In this document: in pieces, positions 1 to 12,406 of the stretch | Numbering within the stretch: the first letter of the stretch is position 1 | How the letters are laid out: each line of letters opens with the position of its first letter | Source of the DNA: Fictibacillus nanhaiensis | Lineage (GTDB): Bacteria; Bacillota; Bacilli; Bacillales; Fictibacillaceae | Direction: 5' to 3' | NCBI GenBank assembly: GCA_016401345.1 | Contig: JAEACG010000002.1 | Coordinates: forward strand, 434,001 to 498,000 | DNA length: 64,000 bases | Made by a program: the position numbers and the translations under genes | Notes under the pieces: model-generated | Told to the model about the DNA's origin: nothing | The model's input: the letters and a program-made list of their open reading frames with translations, nothing else | The model's database searches: none

Positions 1-462
1 GCGATTGGATATTCCGCCATCCGAATGGCTCTTGCATGTGAGAATGCTGAAGTTATTAGTATTGAAAGAGATGAAGAACGGTACAATATAGCAAAAGATA
101 ATGTCAGATCCTTTCATCTAGAGAGCAGAATTACCTTGTTATTTGGAGATGCGAATGAATTGCAGAGCCAAGTAGAAAACTATGCCCCATATGACTTTAT
201 TTTTATAGATGCAGCAAAAGGACAATATCAAAACTTTTTTGATCATTATTCCTCCATGCTGTCTCCTGATGGCATCATCGTCACAGATAATGTTCTCTTT
301 AGAGGGTATGTCGCTGATGAAAGCGGCTTAGAGAGTAGAAGACTTCGTTCTCTAGTAAAAAAAATTAGAAGTTTTAACGAATACATGATGCAGCATCCTG
401 ACTATCAGTCTTCAATCTTACCGGTTGGAGATGGAATGATGGTGAGTATTAGAAATTCTTAA
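1..462 (+). CDS. yrrM: Class I SAM-dependent O-methyltransferase, YrrM family (5' end missing)
   Basis: The reading frame is already open at base 1 (AIGYSAIRMALA...), so the gene starts upstream of the window and 153 C-terminal residues remain. The part seen holds the SAM-binding Rossmann core of caffeoyl-CoA/catechol-type O-methyltransferases: the acidic strand end ISIERD, the metal/SAM segment FIFIDAAKGQY and the late motif IIVTDNVLFRG. Proteins of this family methylate hydroxyl groups. YrrM is also discussed as a tRNA 5-hydroxyuridine methyltransferase (TrmR); that assignment is family knowledge, not visible here. It lies 30 bp upstream of udk and is probably cotranscribed with it. Confidence 0.85.
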   Translation, partial: AIGYSAIRMALACENAEVISIERDEERYNIAKDNVRSFHLESRITLLFGDANELQSQVENYAPYDFIFIDAAKGQYQNFFDHYSSMLSPDGIIVTDNVLFRGYVADESGLESRRLRSLVKKIRSFNEYMMQHPDYQSSILPVGDGMMVSIRNS

Positions 463-492
463 TGGGACATGCAGTTTGGAGGAGTAATCAAA

Positions 493-1134
493 ATGGCACA
501 AAAACCAATAGTAATTGGGGTTGCAGGTGGATCTGGATCAGGTAAGACGACGGTAGCGAAAGAAATTTACAGGCAGTTTGCTAACCAATCCATCTTAATC
601 ATAGAGCAAGATGCGTATTACAGAGATCAATCAGAAAAATCGATGGAAGAACGATTGGATACGAACTATGATCATCCTCTTGCTTTCGATAATGATCTGT
701 TAATCCAGCACATTTCTTCACTTCTAAAATACGATTCCATCGAAAAACCAGTGTACGACTATACAGCACATACAAGAAGTGATAAAATTATCCCAGTTGA
801 TGCTAAAGATGTCATTATACTGGAAGGTATTTTGATCCTTGAAGACGAACGACTACGTGATTTGATGGACATCAAGCTGTTTGTAGACACGGATGCAGAT
901 GTTCGTATTATTAGAAGGATGGTTCGAGATATCCGAGACCGTGGAAGAACACTTGAATCTGTTATCGATCAATATACTGCAGTGGTTCGGCCGATGCATA
1001 ATCAATTCATAGAGCCAACGAAACGATATGCGGATATCATTATCCCAGAAGGCGGTCAGAATCTTGTAGCGATCGACTTAATGGTAACAAAGATTAAGAC
1101 GATATTGGAAGACAAAGCATTATTGAAAAAATGA
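493..1134 (+). CDS. udk: Uridine kinase
   Basis: Phosphorylates uridine and cytidine to UMP and CMP in pyrimidine salvage (cytoplasmic, 213 aa). The P-loop GGSGSGKTT is near residue 13 and the rest fits the Udk family along its length, including DAYYRD and YDHP in the nucleoside pocket. I chose the ATG at 493 (MAQKPIVIG) because GGAGG lies about 8 bp before it; an in-frame ATG at 469 has no such site. In B. subtilis two U32-peptidase genes (yrrN, yrrO) separate yrrM from udk; here they are absent. A terminator overlaps the stop codon. Confidence 0.95.
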   Translation: MAQKPIVIGVAGGSGSGKTTVAKEIYRQFANQSILIIEQDAYYRDQSEKSMEERLDTNYDHPLAFDNDLLIQHISSLLKYDSIEKPVYDYTAHTRSDKIIPVDAKDVIILEGILILEDERLRDLMDIKLFVDTDADVRIIRRMVRDIRDRGRTLESVIDQYTAVVRPMHNQFIEPTKRYADIIIPEGGQNLVAIDLMVTKIKTILEDKALLKK

Positions 1135-1155
1135 GGAACATCATCCTCATTTTTT
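1126..1155 (+). terminator. Intrinsic terminator after udk
   Basis: The inverted repeat AAAAAATGAGG / CCTCATTTTTT overlaps the udk stop codon and ends in a T-run. Confidence 0.8.
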
Positions 1156-1285
1156 CGGTATACAGTGACAAATTTCAGTTTTAAGCCATTTGGCAATCAA
1201 CTAATAACCCATATTTTATACATACCCTAGCCGAATTATCATATAACGTAACAAGGGTACTGATTATTTAAGGAGTGAAAAAACA

Positions 1286-1762
1286 ATGGCAGACGAGAAA
1301 AAACACTATATGACCTTAGAAGGTAAAGAGAAGTTAGAGAACGAACTAGAGTTTCTAAAAACAGAACGAAGAAAAGAAGTTGTTGAACGAATTAAAGTAG
1401 CTCGTAGTTTTGGAGACCTTTCCGAGAACTCTGAGTATGATGCAGCAAAGGACGAGCAGGCATTTGTAGAAGCTCGTATCGTTCAATTAGAAAAAATGAT
1501 TCGTGATTCTGTTATTATTGAAGATAATAAAGACCAATCTGATAACGTTTCCATCGGGAAAACAGTTAAGTTTAAAGAGCTTCCAGACGGTGACGAAGAA
1601 ACTTACATCATCGTAGGTAGTGCAGAAGCGGATCCGTTTGAAGGGAAGATTTCTAACGATTCTCCGATGGCAAAAAGTCTTCTAGGTAAAAAACCGGGAG
1701 ATAAAGTTTCTGTTCAAACGCCTGGTGGGGAAATCAGTGTTGTTATATTAGAAGTAAAATAA
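1286..1762 (+). CDS. greA: Transcription elongation factor GreA
   Basis: Rescues backtracked RNA polymerase by stimulating transcript cleavage through the secondary channel. The 158-aa length is typical. The N-terminal coiled coil (about residues 8-75) carries the acidic tip motif [13 protein letters not shown], which places the catalytic D and E residues in the polymerase active site. The C-terminal FKBP-like domain (about 80-158) ends with [18 protein letters not shown] sits about 10 bp before the ATG. It stands alone between two terminators, as in B. subtilis, next to pbpI. Confidence 0.97.
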   Translation: MADEKKHYMTLEGKEKLENELEFLKTERRKEVVERIKVARSFGDLSENSEYDAAKDEQAFVEARIVQLEKMIRDSVIIEDNKDQSDNVSIGKTVKFKELPDGDEETYIIVGSAEADPFEGKISNDSPMAKSLLGKKPGDKVSVQTPGGEISVVILEVK

Positions 1763-1778
1763 ACGTTTCAACCTATTG

Positions 1779-1813
1779 GAAGACTTGCAGAAATATGCAA
1801 GTCTTCTTTTTTT
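1779..1813 (+). terminator. Intrinsic terminator after greA
   Basis: Perfect 11-bp stem GAAGACTTGCA / TGCAAGTCTTC with a 6-nt loop, followed by eight T. Confidence 0.93.
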
Positions 1814-1868
1814 GCAGCCGTTTAGGATCAAAACGACTGGGTGAGAATAGGTGTAAGGTGGTGAGTGT

Positions 1869-3614
1869 GTGTTATCGAAGAAAAGAACGATGGTAGTAGC
1901 ACTTTTTTTCCTATTCCTTATCCTTTTTCTCACATATCGGTTAGCTGATATACAGCTGATTTCGACTACTTCCTTTTCCAAGAATAAAGTGAATCTCATA
2001 CAAGAAAGTGTTGATCAGCGTACACACCGTTTTACGATCAACGATGGTAGAGGTTATTTTCTTGATCGAAATGGTGAGCTGCTCTCAACAGATGTAACAG
2101 CTCAGGTCATCGTCTTTCCTAATCTTTACTCGAGTAAATGGCCGATTGATTCTATTGCTGGCATACTGGATATACCAACAAGTAACTTTACAAAAAAAAT
2201 CAGTGATCTAAAGAAACCATCTGCACTCTCTCTTTCAGAAGAAATCAGTATAGAGCAGATGAATGAGATTAATAAACTAGAGGTTCCCGGGCTTTACGCT
2301 CAGCTTGTTACAAAACGAAATCCAACTCCTTTCGCAAATCATATCATTGGAGCGGTTGGACAAGATCCGGACCTGATCAAAAGAAAGTATGAAGATAAAC
2401 TAAAAAAAGGCACGGTTACGATAAGCACAAAAACAGGTAAGAACGGAATGCAATATACGTTTGATCCTTTTTTAATTTCGGAAGGAGAAACAGAATATAT
2501 CTATCATGTGGATCGTCAAGGACATCCGTTGTTTGGACTTGATGTTAAATTCCGTTCGCAATCGAACCCCCTATATCCTCTTCACGTAAAAACGACGCTA
2601 GATAAGAAGATGCAGGAAACGGTAGAAAAAGCACTTGATATTCATGGTGTTGAAGAAGGCGGAGCTGTTTTGCTTGATATTGAAACCAATGAACTGTTGG
2701 CGATGTCAAGCAGACCCTTATTTTCAAGTAAGACTATCTATAAACATGTAGATCATATGACATCTCAACAAATTCCTGGTTCTGTATTTAAAATTGTGAC
2801 AGCAGCAGCTGCTATTGAAGAGAATAAGCTGCAAAACGGTAAGATGTATGATTGTAACCTTAACATCTACGGTAAGAGAGATGAAAGGCAGCTAGGTTTG
2901 TTAAATATTGAAGACAGCTTTACCCAGAGCTGCAATAGAACGTTTGGAGATTTAGCGAATGAATTGCAAAAAACAGATTCAGACTATATGAAAAAATATG
3001 CAGAAAAGTTAGGTCTACTTACGCAAAATGGATGGCAAGGTGAAGTCTATCATCTAGAAGCATTCTCACATTTCTATAAAGAAGAAGCGGGTCAGATCTA
3101 CAACTCGAAAAAGAAAGTATCTGACTACGAAAATATTTTGGCGGTATCACAAACTGCCATCGGTCAGCTTGATGTTAAGATCACACCGCTTGCTGTGGCA
3201 AATATGATGGCAACGATTGCTAGGGGCGGGGTCAGTTATGAAGTAAAGGCAGCTAAAAGTGTCAATTTTGCTAATGGTACCGAACTGATTAAGTTTGAAG
3301 AACACAAGAAAGAAGATGAAAAGTTATCTCCTTATACGATTATGAGACTTCAATCCTTACTGTTAAACGTAGTTAAGAACGAAAAAGGTACAGCACACGC
3401 TTTACAGGCACTGCCCTTTCAAGTTGCAGGAAAATCCGGAACCGCCCAAAAAGGAGACGATAAACGGTATAACAATAAATGGTTTGCAGGATACTTTCCG
3501 GCGGGTCAACCCCGTTTTGCACTTGTTATCGTAGATTTAAAACACGATACCATTAATCGCACGATTCCTGTATTTAGGGACATCGCAACTGAAATTATGG
3601 AAAAATCAAATTGA
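1869..3614 (+). CDS. pbpI: Penicillin-binding protein transpeptidase (PbpI/YrrR type)
   Basis: A class B penicillin-binding protein of 581 aa that would cross-link peptidoglycan outside the membrane. One N-terminal transmembrane anchor (about residues 8-28) is followed by a dimerisation domain and the transpeptidase domain. The active-site triad is readable: S-V-F-K with the acylated Ser near residue 305, S-C-N near 354, and K-S-G-T near 522. The GTG start at 1869 is supported by AAGGTGGTGA just upstream. The B. subtilis counterpart is sporulation-linked. It forms a pair with the DUF1510 protein downstream, 95 bp away. Confidence 0.92.
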   Translation: MLSKKRTMVVALFFLFLILFLTYRLADIQLISTTSFSKNKVNLIQESVDQRTHRFTINDGRGYFLDRNGELLSTDVTAQVIVFPNLYSSKWPIDSIAGILDIPTSNFTKKISDLKKPSALSLSEEISIEQMNEINKLEVPGLYAQLVTKRNPTPFANHIIGAVGQDPDLIKRKYEDKLKKGTVTISTKTGKNGMQYTFDPFLISEGETEYIYHVDRQGHPLFGLDVKFRSQSNPLYPLHVKTTLDKKMQETVEKALDIHGVEEGGAVLLDIETNELLAMSSRPLFSSKTIYKHVDHMTSQQIPGSVFKIVTAAAAIEENKLQNGKMYDCNLNIYGKRDERQLGLLNIEDSFTQSCNRTFGDLANELQKTDSDYMKKYAEKLGLLTQNGWQGEVYHLEAFSHFYKEEAGQIYNSKKKVSDYENILAVSQTAIGQLDVKITPLAVANMMATIARGGVSYEVKAAKSVNFANGTELIKFEEHKKEDEKLSPYTIMRLQSLLLNVVKNEKGTAHALQALPFQVAGKSGTAQKGDDKRYNNKWFAGYFPAGQPRFALVIVDLKHDTINRTIPVFRDIATEIMEKSN

Positions 3615-3709
3615 TGGAAGAGATAATCAAAAAAGAGTAATAGGAAATAGTGTTCCTACACCTCCTCCTCGTGGTAAAATAAAAAAAGTATTTTACTGAG
3701 GAGGATATT

Positions 3710-4345
3710 ATGAAACGAAACCAACGTTATGAATCAAGACTAGAAAAACGAAAACAAAATCGTTTTTTAAACATAGCAATCGGGTTAGTTGTTTTGCTGA
3801 TTGTTGTTGTTGCATTTAATCTTTTCTCAGGCGATGATAACGAAACAGCTTCCACGAACAAATCTAATTCTGAAGAAACAACTGAAAACAACGAATCCAA
3901 TAACCGTTCAATTGAGATGGAAACGGATGATTCAAAGTCAAAAGCTAATGATGAGGATTCTGAGTCTCAGGATAAAGAAGAATCAGCTGAAGATAAAGAC
4001 AAAGCAGATGAAGAAGCAACAGAAGAAGAAAAGACAGAATCAGAAACGCCTGAAGGTGGAGGTCCTGAAGGTCCATGGCAACCAATCGGAACTTCACAAA
4101 CAGAACCTCATACAAAGACGTATGATGATGGTTCACAAGACTGGAACGAGATGGTCCAAGCCCTTTCTTATGCGACCAGCATTCCACAAGATCAGATGAC
4201 TATTTTTTGGTTAGGAAATGGTGGAGGTCCTGATCTTTCAAAAGGTACCGTACAATCGAAAGCCGATGGTAAAAAATATGATGTTATGCTTCAATGGATT
4301 CCTGAAAAAGGATGGCAGCCAACGAGTGTGACACCTGTTCAATAA
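3710..4345 (+). CDS. yrrS: YrrS family membrane-anchored protein (DUF1510)
   Basis: A 211-aa protein of unknown biochemical role. A basic N-terminus is followed by one membrane segment (about residues 22-41), then a long Glu/Asp/Ser/Lys-rich low-complexity linker (about 45-115). The conserved C-terminal globular domain contains GPWQPIGTSQ, WLGNGGGPDL and KYDVMLQWIPEKGWQPT. The topology suggests the domain lies outside the cell at the end of a flexible charged tether. The start follows a perfect GAGGAGG site. It always neighbours pbpI in relatives and may assist that transpeptidase; this is inference from linkage only. Confidence 0.85.
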   Translation: MKRNQRYESRLEKRKQNRFLNIAIGLVVLLIVVVAFNLFSGDDNETASTNKSNSEETTENNESNNRSIEMETDDSKSKANDEDSESQDKEESAEDKDKADEEATEEEKTESETPEGGGPEGPWQPIGTSQTEPHTKTYDDGSQDWNEMVQALSYATSIPQDQMTIFWLGNGGGPDLSKGTVQSKADGKKYDVMLQWIPEKGWQPTSVTPVQ

Positions 4346-4357
4346 AACGAAGAAAAG

Positions 4358-4388
4358 CAACCTGTTAATATTACAGGTTGTTTTTTTT
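4358..4388 (+). terminator. Intrinsic terminator after yrrS
   Basis: Stem AACCTGT / ACAGGTT followed by about ten T. Confidence 0.9.
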
Positions 4389-4440
4389 GTTTAACACTCT
4401 TTTCAAAAAGATTGTTGCTTTGAACTCCTTGTCACCCTTG

Positions 4441-4600
4441 ACAATTGATTGGAGTGCAAGGTGCGTGCTTACCACCTGAAATACATCTTCCATGGCATGG
4501 GACGAGGGAGCTTACTCCGCTAGCATTTAACTTGTAGACGCAAGAGCAAGGAGCATAAAGGCAGGCAGTTTGAAATGTGGAAAGCGAGCTGCTTTATAGA
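4441..4600. repeat. Decayed copy of the Bacillaceae palindromic repeat (tentative)
   Basis: The left part GATTGGAGTGCAAGGTGCG and the right part TGGAAAGCGAGCTGC resemble the ends of the better preserved element at 55724-55978 (GATTGAAACGTAAGGTGCG and GCGGAAAGCGTGCAGC). The middle does not align by eye. The stretch has no convincing reading frame. I call it a degraded relative of that repeat with low certainty. Confidence 0.4.
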
Positions 4601-4626
4601 GAATGTGGGATCGAAATGAGAAGGCC

Positions 4627-4658
4627 CTGTCACTTTAGGTGGCAGTGTCTTTTTGGAG
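4627..4658 (+). terminator. Possible weak terminator hairpin
   Basis: CTGTCAC / GTGGCAG (one G-T pair) is followed by TGTCTTTTT. No gene lies directly upstream, so it may belong to the decayed repeat. Confidence 0.35.
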
Positions 4659-4683
4659 TGTACACGTTATGAGTTGAAATTTA

Positions 4684-4791
4684 TTTTTATATGATTAAGG
4701 GCAAGTTTTATGTGATAACCTTAAATTTTTATGTGATGCCTGCTCTTTTTTATGTGATGTTACTCCATTTTTATAGGATGGTGTATTTTTA
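4684..4791 (-). repeat. 21-bp-period degenerate tandem array (SYKN/SHKN type)
   Basis: Copies of a TTTTTATGTGAT-like core end at 4695, 4716, 4736, 4758 and 4779, so the spacing is 21, 20, 22 and 21 bp. Read on the minus strand, the three best copies stay in one frame as heptads S-(Y/H)-K-(N/K)-x-x-x, with a stop codon after a few units. No start codon with a ribosome-binding site was found. It is the only clear structure in the 676-bp gap between yrrS and yrrT apart from the terminator and decayed repeat. Confidence 0.7.
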
Positions 4792-4950
4792 GCAGCAGGC
4801 CGACCACCATGACTTCCATTTTCCATGCACAAATGCCAGCTGCAGAGAGCTGGCCATCACCTAACTCCATTCGTAAAGTCGAAATGTATCTGTAATTTTT
4901 GCCAATAGAAAAAGATTTTTCATTTGAAAATTTTTAGTAATTATGATAAT

Positions 4951-5003
4951 TTGGAACCTGTAAGATTTTAATTCATAGTATATTGATAGGAATTATATAA
5001 ATT
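4951..5003 (+). promoter_or_regulatory. Candidate promoter and CymR-type operator of the yrrT operon
   Basis: TTGGAA (4951) and CATAGT (4974) are 17 bp apart and could be -35 and -10 boxes. ATAGGAATTATAT just downstream resembles the GGAATT half of the CymR operator known to control this operon in B. subtilis. The match is by eye and only partial. Confidence 0.35.
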
Positions 5004-5021
5004 AAAAGGTGAGTGTGAAAA

Positions 5022-5660
5022 ATGGGACGAGAATTTATTGATCTGTTTGATGAGTGGTCTTCCTCTTATGACGAAACGGTTTCAGGAAATGATCAGGAAT
5101 ATAAGGAAGTTTTTCATAAATATGATGAAATATTAGAAACGGTTGTTCAACGTTCAGGAAATGTTGTCTTGGAGTTCGGAGTTGGAACAGGCAACTTAAG
5201 CGAGAAATTACTTAAAAGCGGTAAACAAGTGATTGGCATTGAGCCGTCAAAAGGGATGCGTGAAAAAGCGTCCGACCGTCATCCAGATCTAACACTTTAT
5301 GATGGTGACTTTTTATCTTTTCCAAAACTCGATCAAGAGATTGATACTATCGTAAGCACTTATGCGTTCCACCACCTAACAGATGAAGAAAAGGATATTG
5401 CAATCGGACAGTATAGCCAGCTGCTTAAAAAGAATGGTAAAATTGTGTTTGCAGATACCGCTTATCTTCACGAAGATGATAAAAAAGAGCGTCATGAAAA
5501 AGTAAGATCTCAAGGGTTTCTTAACTTGTTAAAAGATTTGCAGACTGAGTATTATACAACCCTCGGAGTACTAGAAGATCTATTTAAGAAACATGACTTT
5601 GGGGTTTCGTTCAAAAAACTTAATGAATATGTCTGGCTGATGGAAGCGGTAAAAAAATAG
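5022..5660 (+). CDS. yrrT: SAM-dependent methyltransferase YrrT
   Basis: A class I methyltransferase of 212 aa. Motif I is VVLEFGVGTGNLS near residue 50, followed by the acidic VIGIEPS and a YAFHHLTD segment. Its substrate is not known. It heads the operon that recycles S-adenosylhomocysteine, the product of its own reaction, through mtnN, luxS, mccA and mccB, so the operon handles methylation waste. The start follows AAAGGTGAG. This is the same first gene as in the B. subtilis yrrT-mtnN-mccAB operon. Confidence 0.9.
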   Translation: MGREFIDLFDEWSSSYDETVSGNDQEYKEVFHKYDEILETVVQRSGNVVLEFGVGTGNLSEKLLKSGKQVIGIEPSKGMREKASDRHPDLTLYDGDFLSFPKLDQEIDTIVSTYAFHHLTDEEKDIAIGQYSQLLKKNGKIVFADTAYLHEDDKKERHEKVRSQGFLNLLKDLQTEYYTTLGVLEDLFKKHDFGVSFKKLNEYVWLMEAVKK

Positions 5661-5675
5661 ACATTGGAGAATATT

Positions 5676-6380
5676 ATGAAGCGAATTGGAATTATCGGTG
5701 CAATGGAAGAAGAAGTTGTTCTGTTGAGAGAGCAATTAGAAAATCTAGAAGAAAATAAGCTAGCAGGTTGTGAATTCTACAAAGGCTTACTCGGTGGTCA
5801 AGAAGTCGTGTTATTAAAATCAGGAATCGGAAAAGTAAACGCAGCGATCGGTACTACGTTAATGATCCAGCTTTATGGACCGGACGCTATTTTGAACACG
5901 GGATCTGCAGGAGGTTTTCATTCGGATCTAAACGTCGGTGATGTAGTCATCTCAACTGATGTGCGCCATCATGATGTAGATGCAACGATCTTTGGTTATG
6001 AGCACGGTCAAGTACCACAGATGCCTCCGAACTACCTTCCTGACGAAAAACTTGTGAATGCAGCTGAGAGAGCTGGAGCGAGAGTAGAAAACATACAAGT
6101 TGCAAAAGGTTTGATCGCTTCAGGAGATTCGTTTATGAGTGACCATGCTAGGGTAGAAGATATCAGAGGCAAGTTTCCTGCTCTATTTGCAGCTGAAATG
6201 GAAGCCGCAGCTATCGCTCAAACGTGTTATCAATTCAACATTCCTTTTGTGATCATCCGCTCTTTATCAGATATTGCAGGAAAAGATGCACGTGTTTCTT
6301 ATGACCAATTCTTACAAACAGCATCTAAGAACTCGGCAGAATTAGTACAAAAAATCGTTGAGGAGCTGAAATCATTATGA
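5676..6380 (+). CDS. mtnN: 5'-methylthioadenosine/S-adenosylhomocysteine nucleosidase
   Basis: Hydrolyses S-adenosylhomocysteine to S-ribosylhomocysteine plus adenine, and also methylthioadenosine (234 aa, cytoplasm). Readable family residues are GAMEEEV at the start (catalytic Glu), [16 protein letters not shown], the substrate Glu in AAEMEAAA and the catalytic Asp in SLSDIAG. ATG 5676 is preferred: TTGGAG lies 6 bp before it, and the B. subtilis protein starts at the same residue. The end overlaps luxS by 4 bp (ATGA), which implies translational coupling to the next enzyme of the pathway. Confidence 0.96.
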   Translation: MKRIGIIGAMEEEVVLLREQLENLEENKLAGCEFYKGLLGGQEVVLLKSGIGKVNAAIGTTLMIQLYGPDAILNTGSAGGFHSDLNVGDVVISTDVRHHDVDATIFGYEHGQVPQMPPNYLPDEKLVNAAERAGARVENIQVAKGLIASGDSFMSDHARVEDIRGKFPALFAAEMEAAAIAQTCYQFNIPFVIIRSLSDIAGKDARVSYDQFLQTASKNSAELVQKIVEELKSL

Positions 6381-6844
6381 CAAAGAAAATGAATGTAGAA
6401 AGCTTTAACCTTGATCATACAAAAGTAGTCGCGCCATATATCCGTTTAGCAGGTACGACAACAGGTGCTAACGGAGATATTATCCATAAGTATGACATCC
6501 GTTTTTGTCAGCCGAACAAAGATCATATGCCGATGGAAGGACTTCATTCCATTGAACATTTGATGGCAGAAAACATTCGAAATCACCATTCTACTGTAGT
6601 GGATATCAGCCCTATGGGTTGTCAGACTGGTTTTTATCTATCTGTGATCAACCATGATAACTATGATGAGATTTTAGATGTTCTAGAAAAGACGTTGCAC
6701 GATGTATTAGAAGCTACTGAAGTACCTGCATGTAATGAAGTACAATGTGGCTGGGCAGCTAACCATAGTCTTGAAGGTGCGAAAGAGATCGCGCGCAAGA
6801 TGCTTGCTAAAAAAGACGAGTGGCATATTGTTTTCGGAGAATAG
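6377..6844 (+). CDS. luxS: S-ribosylhomocysteine lyase LuxS
   Basis: Cleaves S-ribosylhomocysteine to homocysteine and the AI-2 precursor DPD. The 155-aa length is typical. The metal site H-S-I-E-H (near residue 54) and the third ligand Cys in EVQCGW are present, as is the catalytic Cys in MGCQTGFY. It overlaps mtnN by 4 bp and precedes mccA by 12 bp, between the enzymes that make its substrate and use its product. In B. subtilis luxS is a separate locus, so this placement is notable. Whether AI-2 signals here cannot be judged. Confidence 0.96.
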   Translation: MTKKMNVESFNLDHTKVVAPYIRLAGTTTGANGDIIHKYDIRFCQPNKDHMPMEGLHSIEHLMAENIRNHHSTVVDISPMGCQTGFYLSVINHDNYDEILDVLEKTLHDVLEATEVPACNEVQCGWAANHSLEGAKEIARKMLAKKDEWHIVFGE

Positions 6845-6856
6845 AGGACGATTTCA

Positions 6857-8916
<2,060 letters not shown>

Positions 8917-8935
8917 ATGAGGAACATAAAGGGTA

Positions 8936-8970
8936 GAACAAGTGCTTTAACCGGCACTTGTTCTTTTTTT
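8936..8970 (+). terminator. Intrinsic terminator after mccB
   Basis: Stem GAACAAGTGC / GCACTTGTTC and seven T. It ends the sulfur operon, so yrhC has its own promoter or depends on readthrough. Confidence 0.93.
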
Positions 8971-9287
8971 GTTTGCGTGTGTTGATAAGTCAACATCTAT
9001 GGAAGAATGAAAAAAGCCTTTTCGATTGCAAAATTAAAGATTTTGCTGAATTATTACTTTGAATCCCCCGCAGGGTACACTGCTAACAGTTTTAGAGGCC
9101 CTTTGAACCATTTTGATTCTAATTAATAAAAGATATATTCACCTTCCATTTAAGGCATACGATGCAAATTTTTGATCACAATTTAGACAAATTTACTTCA
9201 CGCTTTTGTCAAAATCTACTTGGTAGAATAGGGTCTTACCTATGTTATCCTTTATATAGAGATTAGGAGTAGGAGGTAGACACCGCT
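8971..9287. other. Intergenic region between mccB terminator and yrhC
   Basis: A stretch of 317 bp with no supported gene. A small palindrome GTTGATAAGTCAAC lies at 8981. Near the end AGGAGTAGGAGG forms the yrhC ribosome-binding site. I could not settle on a promoter. Confidence 0.5.
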
Positions 9288-9524
9288 ATGAAAAACAATG
9301 CTGAATTCATTCAAAAGAAAATCGCTGACTACCAGCGCTTCGGTTTTATTTTATTGGCTGTTAGCACGTTCTTTTATTTAGGACTAGTACTTCCTGTTGA
9401 AGACAAAAACTTTGTTCAATCCATCACATTAGGTATTGCATCGACAACATGTTTGGGATTCACTGCACTTATGTATAACGTTGTAAGAAAGTGCAAAACA
9501 CAATTACAAGAATTAAGTGAATAA
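9288..9524 (+). CDS. yrhC: YrhC-like small membrane protein
   Basis: A 78-aa protein with two predicted membrane segments (about residues 18-36 and 46-66). A charged N-terminus containing KKIADYQRFGF is characteristic of YrhC family proteins. The function is unknown. In B. subtilis yrhC directly follows mccB, as here, but in this window a terminator and about 370 bp separate them. AGGAGG lies 10 bp before the ATG. Confidence 0.8.
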   Translation: MKNNAEFIQKKIADYQRFGFILLAVSTFFYLGLVLPVEDKNFVQSITLGIASTTCLGFTALMYNVVRKCKTQLQELSE

Positions 9525-9544
9525 ACCATATAAATAATTTCACG

Positions 9545-9576
9545 TACCGTCCCTTAAGCAGGGGCGGTATTTTTTA
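9545..9576 (+). terminator. Intrinsic terminator after yrhC
   Basis: Stem TACCGTCCC / GGGGCGGTA (one G-T pair) followed by six T. Confidence 0.9.
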
Positions 9577-9745
9577 TGTTCTTAATCGTATTTGAAAAAG
9601 TGTCTTCACTCGCTACACCTCATAAAAAGAAAGCGATTACGCAATCACTTGAACTAAATCGTTAACAAAGCTTAATTCTTCAGTCTTTCATGTCACCTAA
9701 AGAAGTTTTAGTTTAACTAGTTTATTCCGTTAGAACAATCGGGTA

Positions 9746-9777
9746 TGGATACAGAACGGCCGAAGAAGGTCATAATA
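9746..9777 (+). promoter_or_regulatory. Candidate forespore (sigma-G-like) promoter of glcU-gdh
   Basis: TGGATA at 9746 and CATAATA at 9771 resemble the sigma-G -35 (TGMATA) and -10 (CATWMTA) boxes. The spacer of 19 bp is 1-2 bp longer than usual. gdh of B. subtilis is a forespore gene, which fits. Confidence 0.35.
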
Positions 9778-9806
9778 AGTTTTAACAATCTATATTAAAG
9801 AAAGAA

Positions 9807-11476
<1,670 letters not shown>

Positions 11477-11479
11477 AAG

Positions 11480-11510
11480 AAAAAGTCCACTTTATAGAAG
11501 TGGACTTTTT
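11480..11510. terminator. Bidirectional terminator between gdh and menA
   Basis: Stem AAAGTCCACTT / AAGTGGACTTT flanked by A-run and T-run, so it can serve both convergent genes. Confidence 0.9.
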
Positions 11511-11515
11511 CACGT

Positions 11516-12406
11516 TTATAATAGGATTCCAGTTAACGTACCTAAACAAAGTAAAATACCAAAAGCCATATGAAGAAGTGCAGTTAAACCAAGCGCCTTG
11601 TTTAACTCTTTAGCATCCCATGTGGATATCGCAATCTTTAACCCTTTTAACGCGATGGGAAGGGTAATCGCCGCGATTAGACTCCAAAGCGGTAAGATGT
11701 CTAAGAATATAAGAGCTAATAAACTTACGTACGTACCAAGCATTAAGACATAGTATTCTAGTCGTGATGCTTTTCTTCCGATCAAACCAGCGATAGTGGT
11801 TTTGCCGATCTGCTTATCTGTATCGAAATCACGCAAGTTGTTAGCATGAAGGATAGCCATAACAAGAAGAGCGTTAGGGATAGCAGCTAAAAAGATTTCT
11901 GTGTTTAACGTTAATGTTTGTGTGTAGAACGAACCAACAACTGCGAGAATACCTAGCGTACTTCCAGATGCGATCTCACCTAGTCCGTTGTAAGCAAGCG
12001 CATAACGAGTAGCTGTGTAAAAGTACCCTACAAGTAATGAAGGAATCCCGAAATAAAGAACAACAGGGCCGGTAAGTGCAGTTAAAATAAGTCCCACAAT
12101 AATACTTAGACCAAAGAAAATAAGTCCTGTGATATATACTTGCCGCGGAGTCATCTCTTTTCGGTCGATGACGCCTGATGGGCTCAACGAACCAGGAATA
12201 TCCGCACCTTTTACATGATCAAAATAATCGTTCACTAAGTTCGTTCCGCACTGTAGAAAAACAGCACCAATAAGTGTTAGAAAAAAAGTAGTCCAATGAA
12301 TGCTTGTCCACTGCAATGCAAGAATTGTCCCGAAGATAACGGGAATGACAGATGCTGTTAATGAAAAAGGCCGTGTTGAAGCAAAGATGACCTTAGGATG
12401 TATCAT
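11516..12406 (-). CDS. menA: 1,4-dihydroxy-2-naphthoate polyprenyltransferase
   Basis: A UbiA-family membrane enzyme (296 aa) that prenylates DHNA in menaquinone synthesis. Two Asp-rich diphosphate motifs are visible: NDYFDHVKGAD near residue 70 and DFDTDKQIGKTT near 195. About eight hydrophobic helices follow the UbiA pattern. The start at 12406 (MIHPKVIFASTRPFS) follows GGGGGA by 8 bp. An in-frame extension to 12508 lacks a ribosome site and homologous sequence. It is a single-gene unit, convergent with gdh. Confidence 0.93.
   Translation of the reverse strand: MIHPKVIFASTRPFSLTASVIPVIFGTILALQWTSIHWTTFFLTLIGAVFLQCGTNLVNDYFDHVKGADIPGSLSPSGVIDRKEMTPRQVYITGLIFFGLSIIVGLILTALTGPVVLYFGIPSLLVGYFYTATRYALAYNGLGEIASGSTLGILAVVGSFYTQTLTLNTEIFLAAIPNALLVMAILHANNLRDFDTDKQIGKTTIAGLIGRKASRLEYYVLMLGTYVSLLALIFLDILPLWSLIAAITLPIALKGLKIAISTWDAKELNKALGLTALLHMAFGILLCLGTLTGILL

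Noticed and set aside
3801-4199. A 132-codon plus-strand frame inside yrrS
   Set aside because: It is the +1 shadow of the Lys/Glu-rich linker of yrrS, without a ribosome site or protein-like composition.
4684-4791. CRISPR array
   Set aside because: Units are 21 bp end to end, with no long unique spacers and degenerate cores, and no cas genes lie nearby. The same holds for the arrays at 19.2 and 45.3 kb.
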